This document shows, in pieces, positions 43,449 to 53,564 of a stretch of 64,000 nt of DNA (its first letter is position 1; every line of letters begins with the position of its first letter). The notes beneath the pieces are model-generated. The model saw only the letters and a program-made list of their open reading frames with translations. It searched no databases and had not been told where the DNA came from. The stretch is taken from positions 558,001-622,000 of the forward strand of contig CBDDCT010000006.1 in the NCBI GenBank assembly GCA_965226185.1, written 5' to 3'. Position numbers and translations under genes: made by a program. This DNA comes from CBDCYS01 sp965226185. GTDB taxonomy: Bacteria; Acidobacteriota; Terriglobia; Bryobacterales; UBA6623.

Positions 43449-44147
43449 ATGGACACAGGTCTCAACATTCTGCTGATGTCCGGCATCAGCATCGGTTTTA
43501 TCCACACGCTGATCGGAGTCGACCATTCACTTCCGTTTGTGGTCCTCGGCCGAGCGCAAAAATGGTCGCTGACCAAAGTGCTGACGATCACCGGGCTTTG
43601 CGGTGTCGGCCACGTTCTGTCATCGGTGGTTCTGGGAACGGCCGGCATTGGGTTGGGCGTTGCCATTTCCAGGCTGGAGTGGGTGGAAAGCGTACGAGGC
43701 AGTCTCGCTGCCTGGACCCTGATCATCTTCGGCCTCACCTATGCCGCCTGGTCGTTCGCCCGCCAGCGGCGGCGTCATCGTCATGCCCACGAGCATCAGG
43801 GCCTGGTGCACAGCCACGAACATTCCGGGGACTCCTCGCACAAACATGGCGCCGCCGGCCCTGCGGCGGTGACTGCGTGGAGCTTGTTCATCATCTTTGT
43901 CTTGGGACCTTGTGAGCCGCTGATTCCTCTTTTGATGGTCCCGGCGCTGGAGTATGGAGCGTGGGGCGTCTTCCAGGTTGCTCTTGCGTTCGGTCTGACC
44001 ACGATTGGCACAATGATGCTGGTGGTCACGGTCGGCTACTATGGGCTTAAATTGTCGGCCTTCCGGCGGCTGGAAGCCCATGCCAATACTCTGGCGGGTC
44101 TTGCTATCGCGGCTTCAGGACTGGCGATTCAAGTGTTTGGGATCTGA
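43449..44147 (+). CDS. NicO/UreH-like metal transporter membrane protein
   Basis: A 232-aa protein with about six membrane helices. The first helix carries HTLIGVDHSLPF, the histidine signature of Ni/Co and UreH-type exporters or importers. The loop between helices 3 and 4 is very His-rich (RHRHAHEHQGLVHSHEHS). The second half carries the conserved GPCEPLIPLLM. The role is probably transport of Ni2+ or Co2+, though the UreH/SafE subgroup has other substrates. Its direction cannot be told from sequence. There is no urease or hydrogenase nearby. Confidence 0.8.
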   Translation: MDTGLNILLMSGISIGFIHTLIGVDHSLPFVVLGRAQKWSLTKVLTITGLCGVGHVLSSVVLGTAGIGLGVAISRLEWVESVRGSLAAWTLIIFGLTYAAWSFARQRRRHRHAHEHQGLVHSHEHSGDSSHKHGAAGPAAVTAWSLFIIFVLGPCEPLIPLLMVPALEYGAWGVFQVALAFGLTTIGTMMLVVTVGYYGLKLSAFRRLEAHANTLAGLAIAASGLAIQVFGI

Positions 44148-44186
44148 TACCTCCCGGACGGGCGCTTGATCCGAACCATCTATTCC

Positions 44187-45821
44187 TCATTCTCCGGCCA
44201 GCGACCCGCCGCCTTCGGTTAAATGCGAGAGGAACGGCTCGCGAAATCGTTCGCCGTAAGCCGCGGAGCGCGTCAGGGTGAACAGGTAGAGTCCGGCGCC
44301 GGCCAAGGCAGCTATGGCCAGGGCCCCGGCGAACCCCTCGTCGCCTCCCCAGTAGTAACGGCTCGCGATCGCCGCGGCAATCGGCGCTAGCGACAGCGGA
44401 AACAGCGTGAACTGGATCGCGGCGCGAAGCCCGTTGCCCATGCCGGCCCGGGAAACGCGGTCCGGGTTACTGGCGACGGGGAAGCGCACCGACATGTGAT
44501 TTCCCACCGACAACAGGTAGAGCATGGCAATCATTCCGATGAGGGCCGCCTCCAGAATCTGTTGAAACCCGATCGCCAAGCCGATCAGGCGACAGGCCAG
44601 CGCCACCAGAGCCAACTCCAGTCCCGCGAAAAACAAGGTTGCAAGATTCTTGGCAATCAACAGATCACGGAAGCCCAGCGGCAACCAAAAGTAGAATTGC
44701 GTTGATTGACGATCAAATCCGAAACGGTTGAGAAACATGACCGGACCCAGCAACAGGAAAGCATAGAGGCTAATCAGCGTGACAGCGCTGTGCTCCATCC
44801 AGGCGCCGACCGTGTCCTGCCAATGGCGCATGATCGGAACCCAGGCGGCGACGCCAAATGTAAACCCCATGAAGAAAGGCAGCCGAAAACGGGGGCTGCG
44901 CCACAAATACCGGATTTCCTTTTCGACCAGAGCCGCGATTGGATCCGCTACCCACCGCGACAGGACGAGCAACAACCGCCCCCCCACGGATTTACTCTTC
45001 GGCGGCGCGCTGCTGGCTGCTCCGACGCCTCGCCGGCAACCGGCGACAAATTGAACGAATCCGAAAATTGCGGCAGCTCCCACCATGGCGGCCAACAGAA
45101 TCCAATCCCACACGACGCCTTCGCCGATGCTGACGCGCGCCGCCAATCCGGAAGGATGCATCCAATCCGGTATTCCGCGCGTGCTCGTCAGCACGCTTCG
45201 AAAAGCCGTCCGGGCGCCCTTGTTCCATATCAACAACTGTGGCAGGATCGTACAGCTCACCAGCACGACCAAAACGATCTCACGCAGCCGCCGCCGCTGG
45301 AATAATCGCTCGACGAGGTTCCTTACTCCCGCCGACAAGAAAACATTGAATGCGACAAAGAGAACAAATGAGAACGCCAACTCGGCAAGGTACGGCGAGC
45401 CTGCCCAGGCTAGCCCCCCAAAGAGTCCAGTCAGCAGCAGCAAGATCTCGAATCCGGTAGCCACGCGCAGCAGGCACTCGACGCCGAAGAGTGTGAAGAT
45501 CGAAACCGGATAGATCATCACCTTGCTCATCTCGAGAGAAACACCGAGTGAGAGCGTCATCAGAGGCGCGAGCTGCCAATAGCCCATGGCGAACAGCAGG
45601 ATGCCGCCGAGAGCGGTCTCCACGTCCTCGCGTCCGATCAGGTTGGGGATCAGGAAAGCGCCCGTGGCCGCGGCCATCCACAGCCCATACCAGAGGACAC
45701 TGAACACGATCGACGCGCTCATACGCAGGCCGCGGCCCTGTCCCCGTAACGTTTTGACAAACGAGCGGTATTGCACCAGCAACAGCGCGCGGATTTGGGT
45801 CAGAGGCGATATGTTAGTCAT
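44187..45821 (-). CDS. ABC transporter permease
   Basis: A 544-aa membrane protein with at least ten hydrophobic segments, such as SIVFSVLWYGLWMAAATGAFLI and AALIGMIAMLYLLSVG. Its start is taken as ATG 45821 (MTNISPLTQIRALLLVQYRSF); the frame upstream overlaps a palindromic repeat. It is the partner of the ATPase encoded upstream at 46076-46825 and forms an ABC-2-like exporter of unknown substrate. Confidence 0.8.
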   Translation of the reverse strand: MTNISPLTQIRALLLVQYRSFVKTLRGQGRGLRMSASIVFSVLWYGLWMAAATGAFLIPNLIGREDVETALGGILLFAMGYWQLAPLMTLSLGVSLEMSKVMIYPVSIFTLFGVECLLRVATGFEILLLLTGLFGGLAWAGSPYLAELAFSFVLFVAFNVFLSAGVRNLVERLFQRRRLREIVLVVLVSCTILPQLLIWNKGARTAFRSVLTSTRGIPDWMHPSGLAARVSIGEGVVWDWILLAAMVGAAAIFGFVQFVAGCRRGVGAASSAPPKSKSVGGRLLLVLSRWVADPIAALVEKEIRYLWRSPRFRLPFFMGFTFGVAAWVPIMRHWQDTVGAWMEHSAVTLISLYAFLLLGPVMFLNRFGFDRQSTQFYFWLPLGFRDLLIAKNLATLFFAGLELALVALACRLIGLAIGFQQILEAALIGMIAMLYLLSVGNHMSVRFPVASNPDRVSRAGMGNGLRAAIQFTLFPLSLAPIAAAIASRYYWGGDEGFAGALAIAALAGAGLYLFTLTRSAAYGERFREPFLSHLTEGGGSLAGE

Positions 45822-45890
45822 TACCGATACTGAGATCTTCCCGCCTGCGTGCACTGGCCTCAAACCGACGAGCCGGTAAGGACTCAACAG

Positions 45891-45972
45891 AGCCGCGCCC
45901 GAGAGGGTGCGGTTGAGGCCCTCCATTCTCTCGGTGACTCGGGTACTTGACCGCACCCTCTCGGGCGCGGCT
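45891..45972. repeat. 23-bp perfect inverted repeat
   Basis: AGCCGCGCCCGAGAGGGTGC and three more bases (45891-45913) recur inverted at 45950-45972, giving a long hairpin between the ATPase and permease genes. It belongs to the REP-like class and may lower permease expression relative to the ATPase. Confidence 0.75.
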
Positions 45973-46075
45973 AGTTTGCAACCTTACCATCGAAAACTTG
46001 ACTTGCTTTGTCGCATTCGAGATGAGGACAGACGGCCAGGCCGTAGGAGCCGCCCATGCAGCGTGCGGCAATGGC

Positions 46076-46825
46076 TCAGAGCCAGTCCAGCTTGACCAGT
46101 TCCCGCTCTCCCCCCACCACTCGCACGAAGGTATCTTCTAGTGTCTCCTCGGCCGCGCTCAATTCGGAAACCGATCCTTCGACGATGACCCGCCCTTGGT
46201 CGATGATCGCCACGCGGTCGCAGAGCCGTTCCACCACTTCGAGCACATGGGAAGTCAGGAAGACCGTCGCGCCCCGCTCTACCTGCTGGATGAGGATTTC
46301 CTTCATGAGCCGTGATCCAACCGGATCGACACCCTCGAAAGGCTCATCCAGCAAAAACAGTTTTGGCCGGTGAATCAGAGCTGCCGCCAGAGCGACTCTT
46401 TTCTTCATTCCCTTGGAGTAGCTGGCAATCAGCGTGGATCTAGTCTGCTCCAACTCGAAGAGTCCCATCAATTCCCGGGATCGAACCGCGGCCACATCCC
46501 TCGGCAGCCCATACATCCTTGCCACAAAGTCCAGAAACTCGATGCCGGTTAGCCGGTCAAACAAGACGGACTCGTCCGGAACCACGCCAATCGACTGCTT
46601 GATCGCCGTCATCCGGTCGGGCACGCTCATACCCAGCACTTCCACCGCGCCCGCGCCGGCCTCCAGTAGACCCGTCAGAATGTGGATGGTCGTGGTCTTC
46701 CCGGCTCCATTTGGGCCCAGAAACCCATAGAAGCTGCCCTGAGGCACCGTTAGATCGAGGCCCTGCAACGCCAGCGTGGCGCCGTAGGACTTCATCAACC
46801 CTCGCGTCGAAATGGCCGCGGCCAT
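46076..46825 (-). CDS. ABC transporter ATP-binding protein
   Basis: A 249-aa ATPase with Walker A GPNGAGKTT, a signature at ASYSKGMKKR, Walker B LFLLDEPFEG and the H-loop in FLTSHVLE. It heads the two-gene exporter operon with the permease. Sequence features fit the CcmA/ABC-2 group of exporters of drugs, lipids or polymers. Confidence 0.93.
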   Translation of the reverse strand: MAAAISTRGLMKSYGATLALQGLDLTVPQGSFYGFLGPNGAGKTTTIHILTGLLEAGAGAVEVLGMSVPDRMTAIKQSIGVVPDESVLFDRLTGIEFLDFVARMYGLPRDVAAVRSRELMGLFELEQTRSTLIASYSKGMKKRVALAAALIHRPKLFLLDEPFEGVDPVGSRLMKEILIQQVERGATVFLTSHVLEVVERLCDRVAIIDQGRVIVEGSVSELSAAEETLEDTFVRVVGGERELVKLDWL

Positions 46826-46871
46826 ATGAGCCCCAGTTTAACCCATCCCGTAGCGAACTGAGCCTGAGGTA

Positions 46872-47110
46872 GCGGTGGCGCTTGCGAAACGACTTCTCGT
46901 CCACCGCGATGTGGGGGAGCGGCCCGGCTTGGCGGCGCTCCAGGCCGCGCCCCACGGCCCGTTCCATGATGGCGCGGACTTCATCCCAGGAAAGGCCCAG
47001 GGCAGCTTCACCGTCAGCGCCCCGTGCTCGGGACAATCGCCGCGCGGCGCGGCGGCGTGCGGAATCGTGCGGTACTGGCAGGTATCGAGGTGACGCCAGC
47101 GCCGCTGGGG
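46872..47110 (-). pseudogene. ISL3-family transposase remnant with internal deletion
   Basis: One frame reads WRHLDTCQYRTIPHAAAPRG, then CPEHGALTVKLPWA, the zinc-ribbon region of ISL3 transposases. Another frame continues GLSWDEVRAIMERAVGRGLE, then HIAVDEKSFRKRHRYL, which starts the catalytic core. In intact proteins some 40 residues lie between, so a deletion with frame change has joined them. Both ends are missing. It sits just upstream of the ATPase gene. Confidence 0.72.
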
Positions 47111-47141
47111 CTGATGATCGTGCAGCGCGCCCTCGCGGCCG

Positions 47142-49535
47142 CTACAAGCCCGTCAGTTCGGCTTCGATTTGCTGAACCATTTCACGGGGTCCGGGATCGC
47201 CGGGCACGAGCGGAATCAGTTCTCGTGCAAAGCGCAGGGCCTCGGGCAAGCGGCGCTCCTGGAGATAGTAGATGACAAGAGCGTTGACGGTGTCAGGGTC
47301 AGTGGGTCCTATTTCGTAGGCGCGAAGCAGTTGCTTTTCTCCCTCGCCACGGCGGCCGAGACGTTGCAGCGCCAGCGAGTGGTTGTAGAAGACGCGCGCT
47401 CGTTCGGGCAGGTGCTGGGCGGCTTGGCGCAAGTAAACCTCGGCCTCCTCGAGACGCTGCTCTTCGGCCAACAATAGACCCAAGGAATAGTAAATCTCCC
47501 CTTGCTCAGGCGAGTTCTTCAGAGCTTCGCGGAGTACCTGCTCGGCCTCGGCGTTCTTTCCGTTCTCGTTGTGGAGCCTGGCTAGCTCGAGCGGGGCGGC
47601 CGCGAAACGGGAGTCCATTCCCCAAGCGGTCTGGTAATGCTCTAGCGCCAGATCCGTCTCGCCCATGTCGGCGCGCAGCCGTCCCAGATTCATGTGGGCG
47701 GAGGGCATGTCCGCCGCGCTCATTTGGGCGGCTTCGTATTCCTTTAGCGCCGCCTCGAATTCGCCTCGCTGTTCGGGCTTGAAGTTCTCGGGCGGGACTG
47801 ACGCCAGTACGCGCGCCGCTTCGAGGCGCACCGATCGAACAGGATCTGAAAGCAGCGGCGCGACCGAGTCGAGACGCGGCCCGGGTGGCAAGCGGTTCAG
47901 ACCGCCAACGGCGAGCGTCCGCACCAGAGGGTCCGGGTCTTTCGTTGCCAGCATCATCGCCGCCCCGCCATCGGCGCCGAAACCCCGCAGCAGCTCCAGC
48001 GCGGTCGCCCGCGCGATGGCGGGTTGCTCGTCGTCCATGGCGAGCCGAATGAGTTTCCTTTCCGCGCCCGGCTCGCCCCGGCGGCCGGCGGAAATCGCTT
48101 CAGCGAAGTGCGGTTCCTCTCCGCGCTCGGCGCCATACCACTTGGCGACCGCGGCGAGCGCCCATTCGGGCGACTGATCTTCGTGACAGTCGTTGCAGGC
48201 ATTGGGCGTACCCAATTTCACCGAAAGATCCGGGCGAGGGACGCGGAAGCTGTGATCGCGCCGGGGGTCGACGCCCATGTAGGTGCGGGTGGGAGCGTGG
48301 CAGTCGGCACACTGGGCGCCCTCGCCTTCCGGCGCGTGGAAGTGGTGTTCGCGGGTCTCGTATTCCTTCGCCTCCAAGCTGGGAAAATCCACGGGCGGGC
48401 TGCTCTGGTGGCAGCGAACACAAACACCGTTTCCCGGGCTCAGAAGCCTGACACTGTGGGGGTTGTGGCAGTCCGTGCAGCGTACCCCTTCTTGATGCAT
48501 TTTGCTTTGGATGAATGACCCATAGACGTACACTTCGTCCAGAATCTGGCCGTCCGCGTGATAGAGGCCTTCTCGGAGAGTCTCCACCATGAAGCTGTCG
48601 AAGTAAGATGCGCCGGGCGCGGTGTCGGCGCTCAACTGGTGACGGCGGGAATGGCACGGAGCACAGGTCTGAATCTCATTCTCGGGCTTGGCGCCTGGGA
48701 ATTCGTTGGCCAGGTGGTAGTCCGGCTCTTCGAGGACTACTCCTTCGGGCAGACTCCGCGCCCATTTGACATGGGCTTCGCCGGGACCGTGACACGCTTG
48801 GCAACTGACATTGATCTCTGCCCAGGTCGTTCCATAGCTGTCGGAGCCGGGATTGTAGTTTTTCCGAAGATCCGTGCTGTGGCAGGCGGCGCACGTGTGA
48901 TTCCAGACTTGGTAACGTCCGGTCCAGTGGAGCGCATCGTCGGGCGCGATCTTCTCGTCGGGGTAAAGGTGGAACCAGCGCTTTCCTTCCGTGTCCCAAG
49001 CCGTTGTTAGACTCTGCAGACGTCCCCCGGGAAACTCAATCAGATACTGCTGCAGCGGTTTGACGCCGAAGGTGTAGCGGATCTGGAAATCAGCCGCTTT
49101 GCCGTCGGGCCCTTCGGTCTTGACGAAGAACCGGTCACCCTTCTTAAAGAACAGGGTGGCTTGATCAAAATAGGTAAAGGTGGCGTTATTGAAGTCGCCA
49201 ACAACGCTGTGATCGCTGGCCGGCTGCATGGCGAGGTGGTGGTCGGAACCGGTCCAGTCATCGAATTGCTGCTGGTGGCATTCGGCGCAAGCTTGGTTGG
49301 GCACGAAGTCTGAGCCTTCCGAGGATGCGGTTCGATTCTGCTTTGGAGGACTGCCCTTGCTTGCGAATTTGGGCGCCAGCAGGAACGCTATGCCAAGTAT
49401 GGCGCCAAGCCCCAGGAGTCCGATCGCGTACCGGGTCGAGGGTGGCCTGCCTGGTTTTTTCGCCGGGCTCGGAGCCGCTTGGCCGCTGGATTCACGTGGC
49501 CTGTTAGGTGCTCGCTTTTGGTGGGGGCGCTTTTT
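47142..49535 (-). CDS. octaheme cytochrome c with HEAT-like and TPR C-terminus
   Basis: About 797 aa. An N-terminal membrane anchor (YAIGLLGLGAILGIAFLLA) precedes a multiheme domain with eight CxxCH sites, in order CAECH, CAACH, CQACH, CAPCH, CTDCH, CVRCH, CADCH and CNDCH. HEAT-like helical repeats (ATALELLRGFGAD, VRTLAVGGLNRL) and at least four TPRs (ALEHYQTAWGMDSRFAAAPLELARLH, AEVYLRQAAQHLPERARVFYNHSLAL) follow. The heme layout resembles the c554/octaheme reductase class, but the substrate is unknown. It faces the periplasm, and the TPRs probably recruit partners. The start is GTG 49535 or TTG 49559; neither has a clear ribosome binding site. Confidence 0.85.
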   Translation of the reverse strand, partial: KKRPHQKRAPNRPRESSGQAAPSPAKKPGRPPSTRYAIGLLGLGAILGIAFLLAPKFASKGSPPKQNRTASSEGSDFVPNQACAECHQQQFDDWTGSDHHLAMQPASDHSVVGDFNNATFTYFDQATLFFKKGDRFFVKTEGPDGKAADFQIRYTFGVKPLQQYLIEFPGGRLQSLTTAWDTEGKRWFHLYPDEKIAPDDALHWTGRYQVWNHTCAACHSTDLRKNYNPGSDSYGTTWAEINVSCQACHGPGEAHVKWARSLPEGVVLEEPDYHLANEFPGAKPENEIQTCAPCHSRRHQLSADTAPGASYFDSFMVETLREGLYHADGQILDEVYVYGSFIQSKMHQEGVRCTDCHNPHSVRLLSPGNGVCVRCHQSSPPVDFPSLEAKEYETREHHFHAPEGEGAQCADCHAPTRTYMGVDPRRDHSFRVPRPDLSVKLGTPNACNDCHEDQSPEWALAAVAKWYGAERGEEPHFAEAISAGRRGEPGAERKLIRLAMDDEQPAIARATALELLRGFGADGGAAMMLATKDPDPLVRTLAVGGLNRLPPGPRLDSVAPLLSDPVRSVRLEAARVLASVPPENFKPEQRGEFEAALKEYEAAQMSAADMPSAHMNLGRLRADMGETDLALEHYQTAWGMDSRFAAAPLELARLHNENGKNAEAEQVLREALKNSPEQGEIYYSLGLLLAEEQRLEEAEVYLRQAAQHLPERARVFYNHSLALQRLGRRGEGEKQLLRAYEIGPTDPDTVNALVIYYLQERRLPEALRFARELIPLVPGDPGPREMVQQIEAELTGL

Positions 49536-50447
49536 CACCGCGAGATCTAGTGTAATCAATCGGCTCGAAGGGAACCGAGCCGTGACGGTAGGGGAATGCC
49601 CATGGGCCTATGGACTGCCAGAGGTCGGCCAGAGGCCCAACGCGGCAAGCTAAGAGCCTGCGCCACGCCGGGGGACTCCGTCTTGCCGGCAGGGGAGGCG
49701 TTAGCGGAAAATAGCGGATCTTCGTCTATTAAATTTATGCTAACCCCAAATTGCGAGCCAGACCGCTTCTTGCGAGGGGGCCGGGCGGCGGGCGGAGTTT
49801 CCGGGCATGGACACCCGCGGTTGGGCTGTTTCGATGCCGACGCGCGGTGCTTCTGGCGGACTGAAATCATCCGGCCGGCGCACTGCAACTTGGGCCGACA
49901 GCCAGTCGAGCCGATCTGTGTTCAGGCTCACTGCGGTCCAAATTAGCTGAGCGGAGCAGAGACGCCTGCTGAAAACACGCGAGAAAGCTTCGCCAATGGG
50001 CTGATCTCGAGACCAGGTTGCCAGATGGGACAAGATAGAAATCATGTGGCTGTCCGAAAGCGCCGGGATAAACCGGCGGGGAGTTGGGGATGAAGAGCCT
50101 CGCGGCGAAAGTTTGGCGAACAACGCTGACCTCGAGTCATGCGCCAGCGATGGCGACATCGCGGGTGAAGCGTTGACAGAGGCACTGGCGGGCCGCCTAT
50201 CGAGCCGCGAAATACCCTCTTCGGTGGTACGGGCGAGAGCTTGAGATGGCCGTGCGAGTACGAAACCAGCGCCTCCAAACCTTATTTTCGTCCCGCCGGA
50301 CGCCGATACTATTCTTTAGACGGTCCCGAACGATGCCTGCCGAAGCCGCCAGTCGGTGTATCTTTTTCGTCATCTCTGGCCCTCTCGGTGCATTCGGGAC
50401 TCTTTCCGCGAGGTTTTTCACCTCGGCAAGACGGCTGCGGTGACTCC
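49536..50447. other. long region without a recognised gene, containing one 92-bp repeat arm
   Basis: No protein was recognised. It holds one arm of the 92-bp inverted repeat (50124-50215). Frames in and around it read GDIAGEALTEALAGRL, which could be a scrap of a former gene. The AT-rich ATTAAATTTATGC lies at about 49728-49740. Confidence 0.5.
50124..50215 (+). repeat. 92-bp inverted repeat, left arm
   Basis: This matches the complement of 51193-51284 over 92 bases with three mismatches. The two arms bound about 1.16 kb that contains only the SPOR-domain gene. The sequence starts CGCTGACCTCGAGTCATGCG and ends GCGAAATAC. Confidence 0.88.
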
Positions 50448-51065
50448 ATGAGCGAGAGGGGGTTCCAGATTATTTTCGGCCGAAGACGATTTCGGATCCC
50501 GCTCATCTTGTTCCTCGTTGTAATTGCTTTTGTCTCGTGGAGCAGCTACACCGCGGGTTTTCTGCGTGGTCGCGCAGAGCGTTTCCCCGGCCGATCCCGA
50601 GCAATGGAGCCGCAAGTTTCTCGGCCGCTACAGGCGGCGCCCTCGGCGGATTTTTTGCTCAATGCCCAACTTAGCCAGGAACCACTAGGAGAAGCTGACA
50701 CGATTGAGGGCAGCGAGCAAGCTCGAGAAGGAATTGCTGCGAGTGCCACGGGAGCGAATCTTGAGTCCGGACCCGATCCTGCGCGGGAGTCCCAGGCGGA
50801 GAGCGTCTTCGCCGAAACGAGGTCCTCGCGGGCCGCTGCCGTCGGCTCAACCTACCTGCAAGTGGCTGCCGCTCGGACTCGGCTCAAACTTCGCCGCGTG
50901 ATCACCGAACTCGAATCGAAGGGATATGCGGCGCTCGTGGACGAGAGCGAAAACGATGGGTGGGTCCGTGCCCTCATCGGGCCAGTCGCTGACGACGAGT
51001 CGCTCAGCGATCTCCAGAGGAAACTCAGCGAGGCCGGCTTCGACAGTTTTCCGCGGGAGCGGTAG
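50448..51065 (+). CDS. membrane-anchored SPOR-domain protein
   Basis: A 205-aa protein. An N-terminal cytoplasmic stretch is followed by one membrane helix (RIPLILFLVVIAFVSWSSYTAGF), a low-complexity linker, and a C-terminal SPOR domain (TYLQVAAARTRLKLRRVITELESKGYAALV then GWVRALIGPVADDESLSDLQRKLSEAGF). SPOR domains bind denuded peptidoglycan at division sites. The ATG at 50448 precedes the membrane anchor; the frame reaches upstream to 50241 without homology. The gene is flanked by the 92-bp inverted repeats. Confidence 0.82.
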   Translation: MSERGFQIIFGRRRFRIPLILFLVVIAFVSWSSYTAGFLRGRAERFPGRSRAMEPQVSRPLQAAPSADFLLNAQLSQEPLGEADTIEGSEQAREGIAASATGANLESGPDPARESQAESVFAETRSSRAAAVGSTYLQVAAARTRLKLRRVITELESKGYAALVDESENDGWVRALIGPVADDESLSDLQRKLSEAGFDSFPRER

Positions 51066-51192
51066 GCCCGCAGGCCACCGCCCTCGCCGCATGATCCCTG
51101 CCTAGCCCCACTACTGTTCTCCCGCCGCTTGCGAAAACGCGACGGTTGATGTTGCCTTCCCTTTCTGTCCACAAGGTCGGCGCCCGAAAGGC

Positions 51193-51284
51193 GTATTTCG
51201 CGGCTCGCTAGGCGGCCCGCCAGTGCCTCTGTCAACGCTTCACCGGCGATGTCGCCATCGCCGGCGCATGACTCGAGGTCAGCG
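51193..51284 (-). repeat. 92-bp inverted repeat, right arm
   Basis: Inverse copy of 50124-50215 with three mismatches. Otherwise the 303 bases between the SPOR gene and maeB show no gene. Confidence 0.88.
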
Positions 51285-53034
51285 TAGCCCGCTGTCTGGT
51301 CCTGATGAGGGTTTATTTGCGAGATGGCTTCTAGTTATAGTTAGCAAACAGTCACGCTAGGAGACACCATGGCAGTTCGTAAACAAGATGCGCTGGATTA
51401 CCACGCGCTCCCAGTCCCCGGGAAAATCTCTATCTCACCGACGAAACCCAGCCATACGCAACTCGACCTTAGCCTGGCCTACTCGCCCGGCGTAGCCGAC
51501 GTTTGCCTGGAAATCGCACGAGACCCGGCGCTGGTTTCACGCTACACTTCGCGCGCGAACCTCGTCGCGGTTGTCAGCAATGGGTCAGCCGTGCTGGGAT
51601 TGGGCGACATCGGACCCGCCGCCGGAAAACCGGTCATGGAAGGGAAAGCGGTGCTGTTCAAACGGTTTGCCGACATCGACGTGTTTGACTTGGAAGTCAA
51701 CACGAAAGATCCCGACGAGCTGATTCGTGTTGTCGAGCTGCTGGAGCCGACCTTCGGCGGCATCAACCTCGAGGATATCAAGGCGCCGGAATGCTTCTAC
51801 ATCGAAGAAACGTTGCGGAAGTCGATGAAGATACCCGTTTTTCACGACGACCAGCACGGCACCGCCATCATCAGCGCGGCGGCCTTGACCAACGCCTTGG
51901 AGCTGGCCGGCAAGAAGGCGAAAGACGCGCGAGTCGTGATCAACGGCGCCGGCGCCGCTGCCGTGGCTTGCGCCAATCTTTATCTCCGTCTCGGCATTCA
52001 GCGGCGGAACCTCACCATGTGTGACTCGAGAGGTGTCATCTACCAAGGGCGCGTCGCGGGAATGAATCCCTACAAGGAACGCTTCGCGCTCGACACCGAA
52101 CTGCGAACCCTCGCCGGCGCGATGCGAGGCGCGGACGTCTTTGTTGGCTTGTCGGCCCCCAATATTGTGAGCCGTGAAATGCTGCTTTCCATGGCGGAAA
52201 ACCCCATCGTCTTTGCGCTGGCGAACCCCGACCCCGAAATCACCTACGAAGAGGCCTGCGCCAGCCGCCAGGACGTGATCATGGCGACCGGACGCTCGGA
52301 CTATCCCAATCAAGTCAACAACGTGCTGGGCTTCCCCTTCATTTTTCGCGGGGCGCTTGACGTCGAAGCCACTTCCATCAATGAGGAGATGAAAATGGCC
52401 GCGGCAATGGCGCTTGCCGAATTGGGCCGAAAGGAAGTTCCAGAATCGGTGCGCCGCATCTACAAGAACGAGGACCTGGAGTTCAGTCCGCGCTACATCA
52501 TTCCAAAGCCATTCGACCCGAGGGTGCTGGAAACCGTCGCCTCGGCCGTGGCTGAGGCGGCCATGCGCACCGGTGTCGCCGGCAAGAAGGTTGATCCCGA
52601 CGAATACCGCACGCAGCTCGCCGCGAGACTGGATAGCTCACAGCAGGTGCTTCAGCTCATCATTCGAAAAGCTCAGACCGATCCCCGGCGGATTGTCTTT
52701 CCCGAAGGTGACGAGGAGAAGATACTGCGGGCGGCGCAGGTGTTACGCGAGGAAAAGATCGCCGAGCCGGTGCTTCTTGGCCCGCGTGACGCGATTCTCG
52801 AAGCAGCGGAGCGGTTTCGGGTGTCGCACGTTGGCCTCGAGATGATTGACCCCGCGCGTTTCGGGGAAATCGATGCTTACGCGGAGGAACTCTACAACCT
52901 GCGCCAGCGCAAAGGAGTGACCCCGGACGAGGCACGCCGAATGTTGCGCGACCGAGTGTGCTTCGGCGCCATGATGGTGCGGCGCGGCGAGGTTGCGGGA
53001 ATGGTCGCCGGCGTGACGCGGCACTACCCTGACA

Positions 53035-53564
53035 CCTGAATTATGCACTGCGGCGTGGACCTGAGGAGGGCTGAGCCGCAAGGGACCATTGGGAACCCCC
53101 GAAAACATGGGGTAAAAAGGTAGGCTGGCAAAGATCCCAGCTTCGCCAGCCAACCCCAAGGAGGTCACCCACATGGTTACCAGACGAAAACAGCATAGCT
53201 CCCAAAGGCCCGTCCAACAAGGCCCAGCCGTGACGGCCTCGCGACCCAATAAAATCGGGGCTTCGACGCCTTACCACTTCCGCGGCAAGAAGCCGACTCC
53301 CTACGGCGGCTTTCTGCCGGTGGTCGGGAGGGCGCTGATCTGAGAGCCTGGCTATGCGCTATGCATAAAATTTTATGCACTAGCCGTAACGCACTGGAAA
53401 CACGTCACTTCCGAGCGAGGTTTTGACGACGCGGAATCTGGGCGGGAAGGGAAACCGGGGACGGAGAAGCCAAAAGACCAGTTGCCGAGCTACCACCTCA
53501 CGACGACCGCCAACCCGCTACGAACGCAGCCACACTCGCAAAGTGAATCTGTGCATAATTCAGG
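53035..53564 (+). mobile_element. IS1380-derived MITE, copy 3, inserted in maeB
   Basis: A complete 530-bp copy, 6 bases shorter than copy 2 because a TACCAC unit is lost. Perfect 14-bp inverted repeats end the element, and TGACA is duplicated on both sides (53030-53034 and 53565-53569). It differs from the other two copies at a handful of bases, so it is a somewhat older or separate insertion. Confidence 0.95.
53173..53343 (+). CDS. 56-aa N-terminal IS1380 transposase remnant in MITE copy 3
   Basis: The same open frame as in copies 1 and 2, with three replacements (Gln24 to Arg, Arg39 to Lys, Leu47 to Phe). The ribosome binding site is unchanged. One loop base of the upstream hairpin differs (A to C). 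There are no synonymous changes, so no evidence of selection on the peptide. Confidence 0.5.
   Translation: MVTRRKQHSSQRPVQQGPAVTASRPNKIGASTPYHFRGKKPTPYGGFLPVVGRALI

Noticed and set aside
50044..50244. Short frame reading GDIAGEALTEALAGRLSSREI in one 92-bp repeat arm
   Set aside because: The same bases are read in the opposite arm in another context; no start signal and no family recognised, so treated as part of the repeat.
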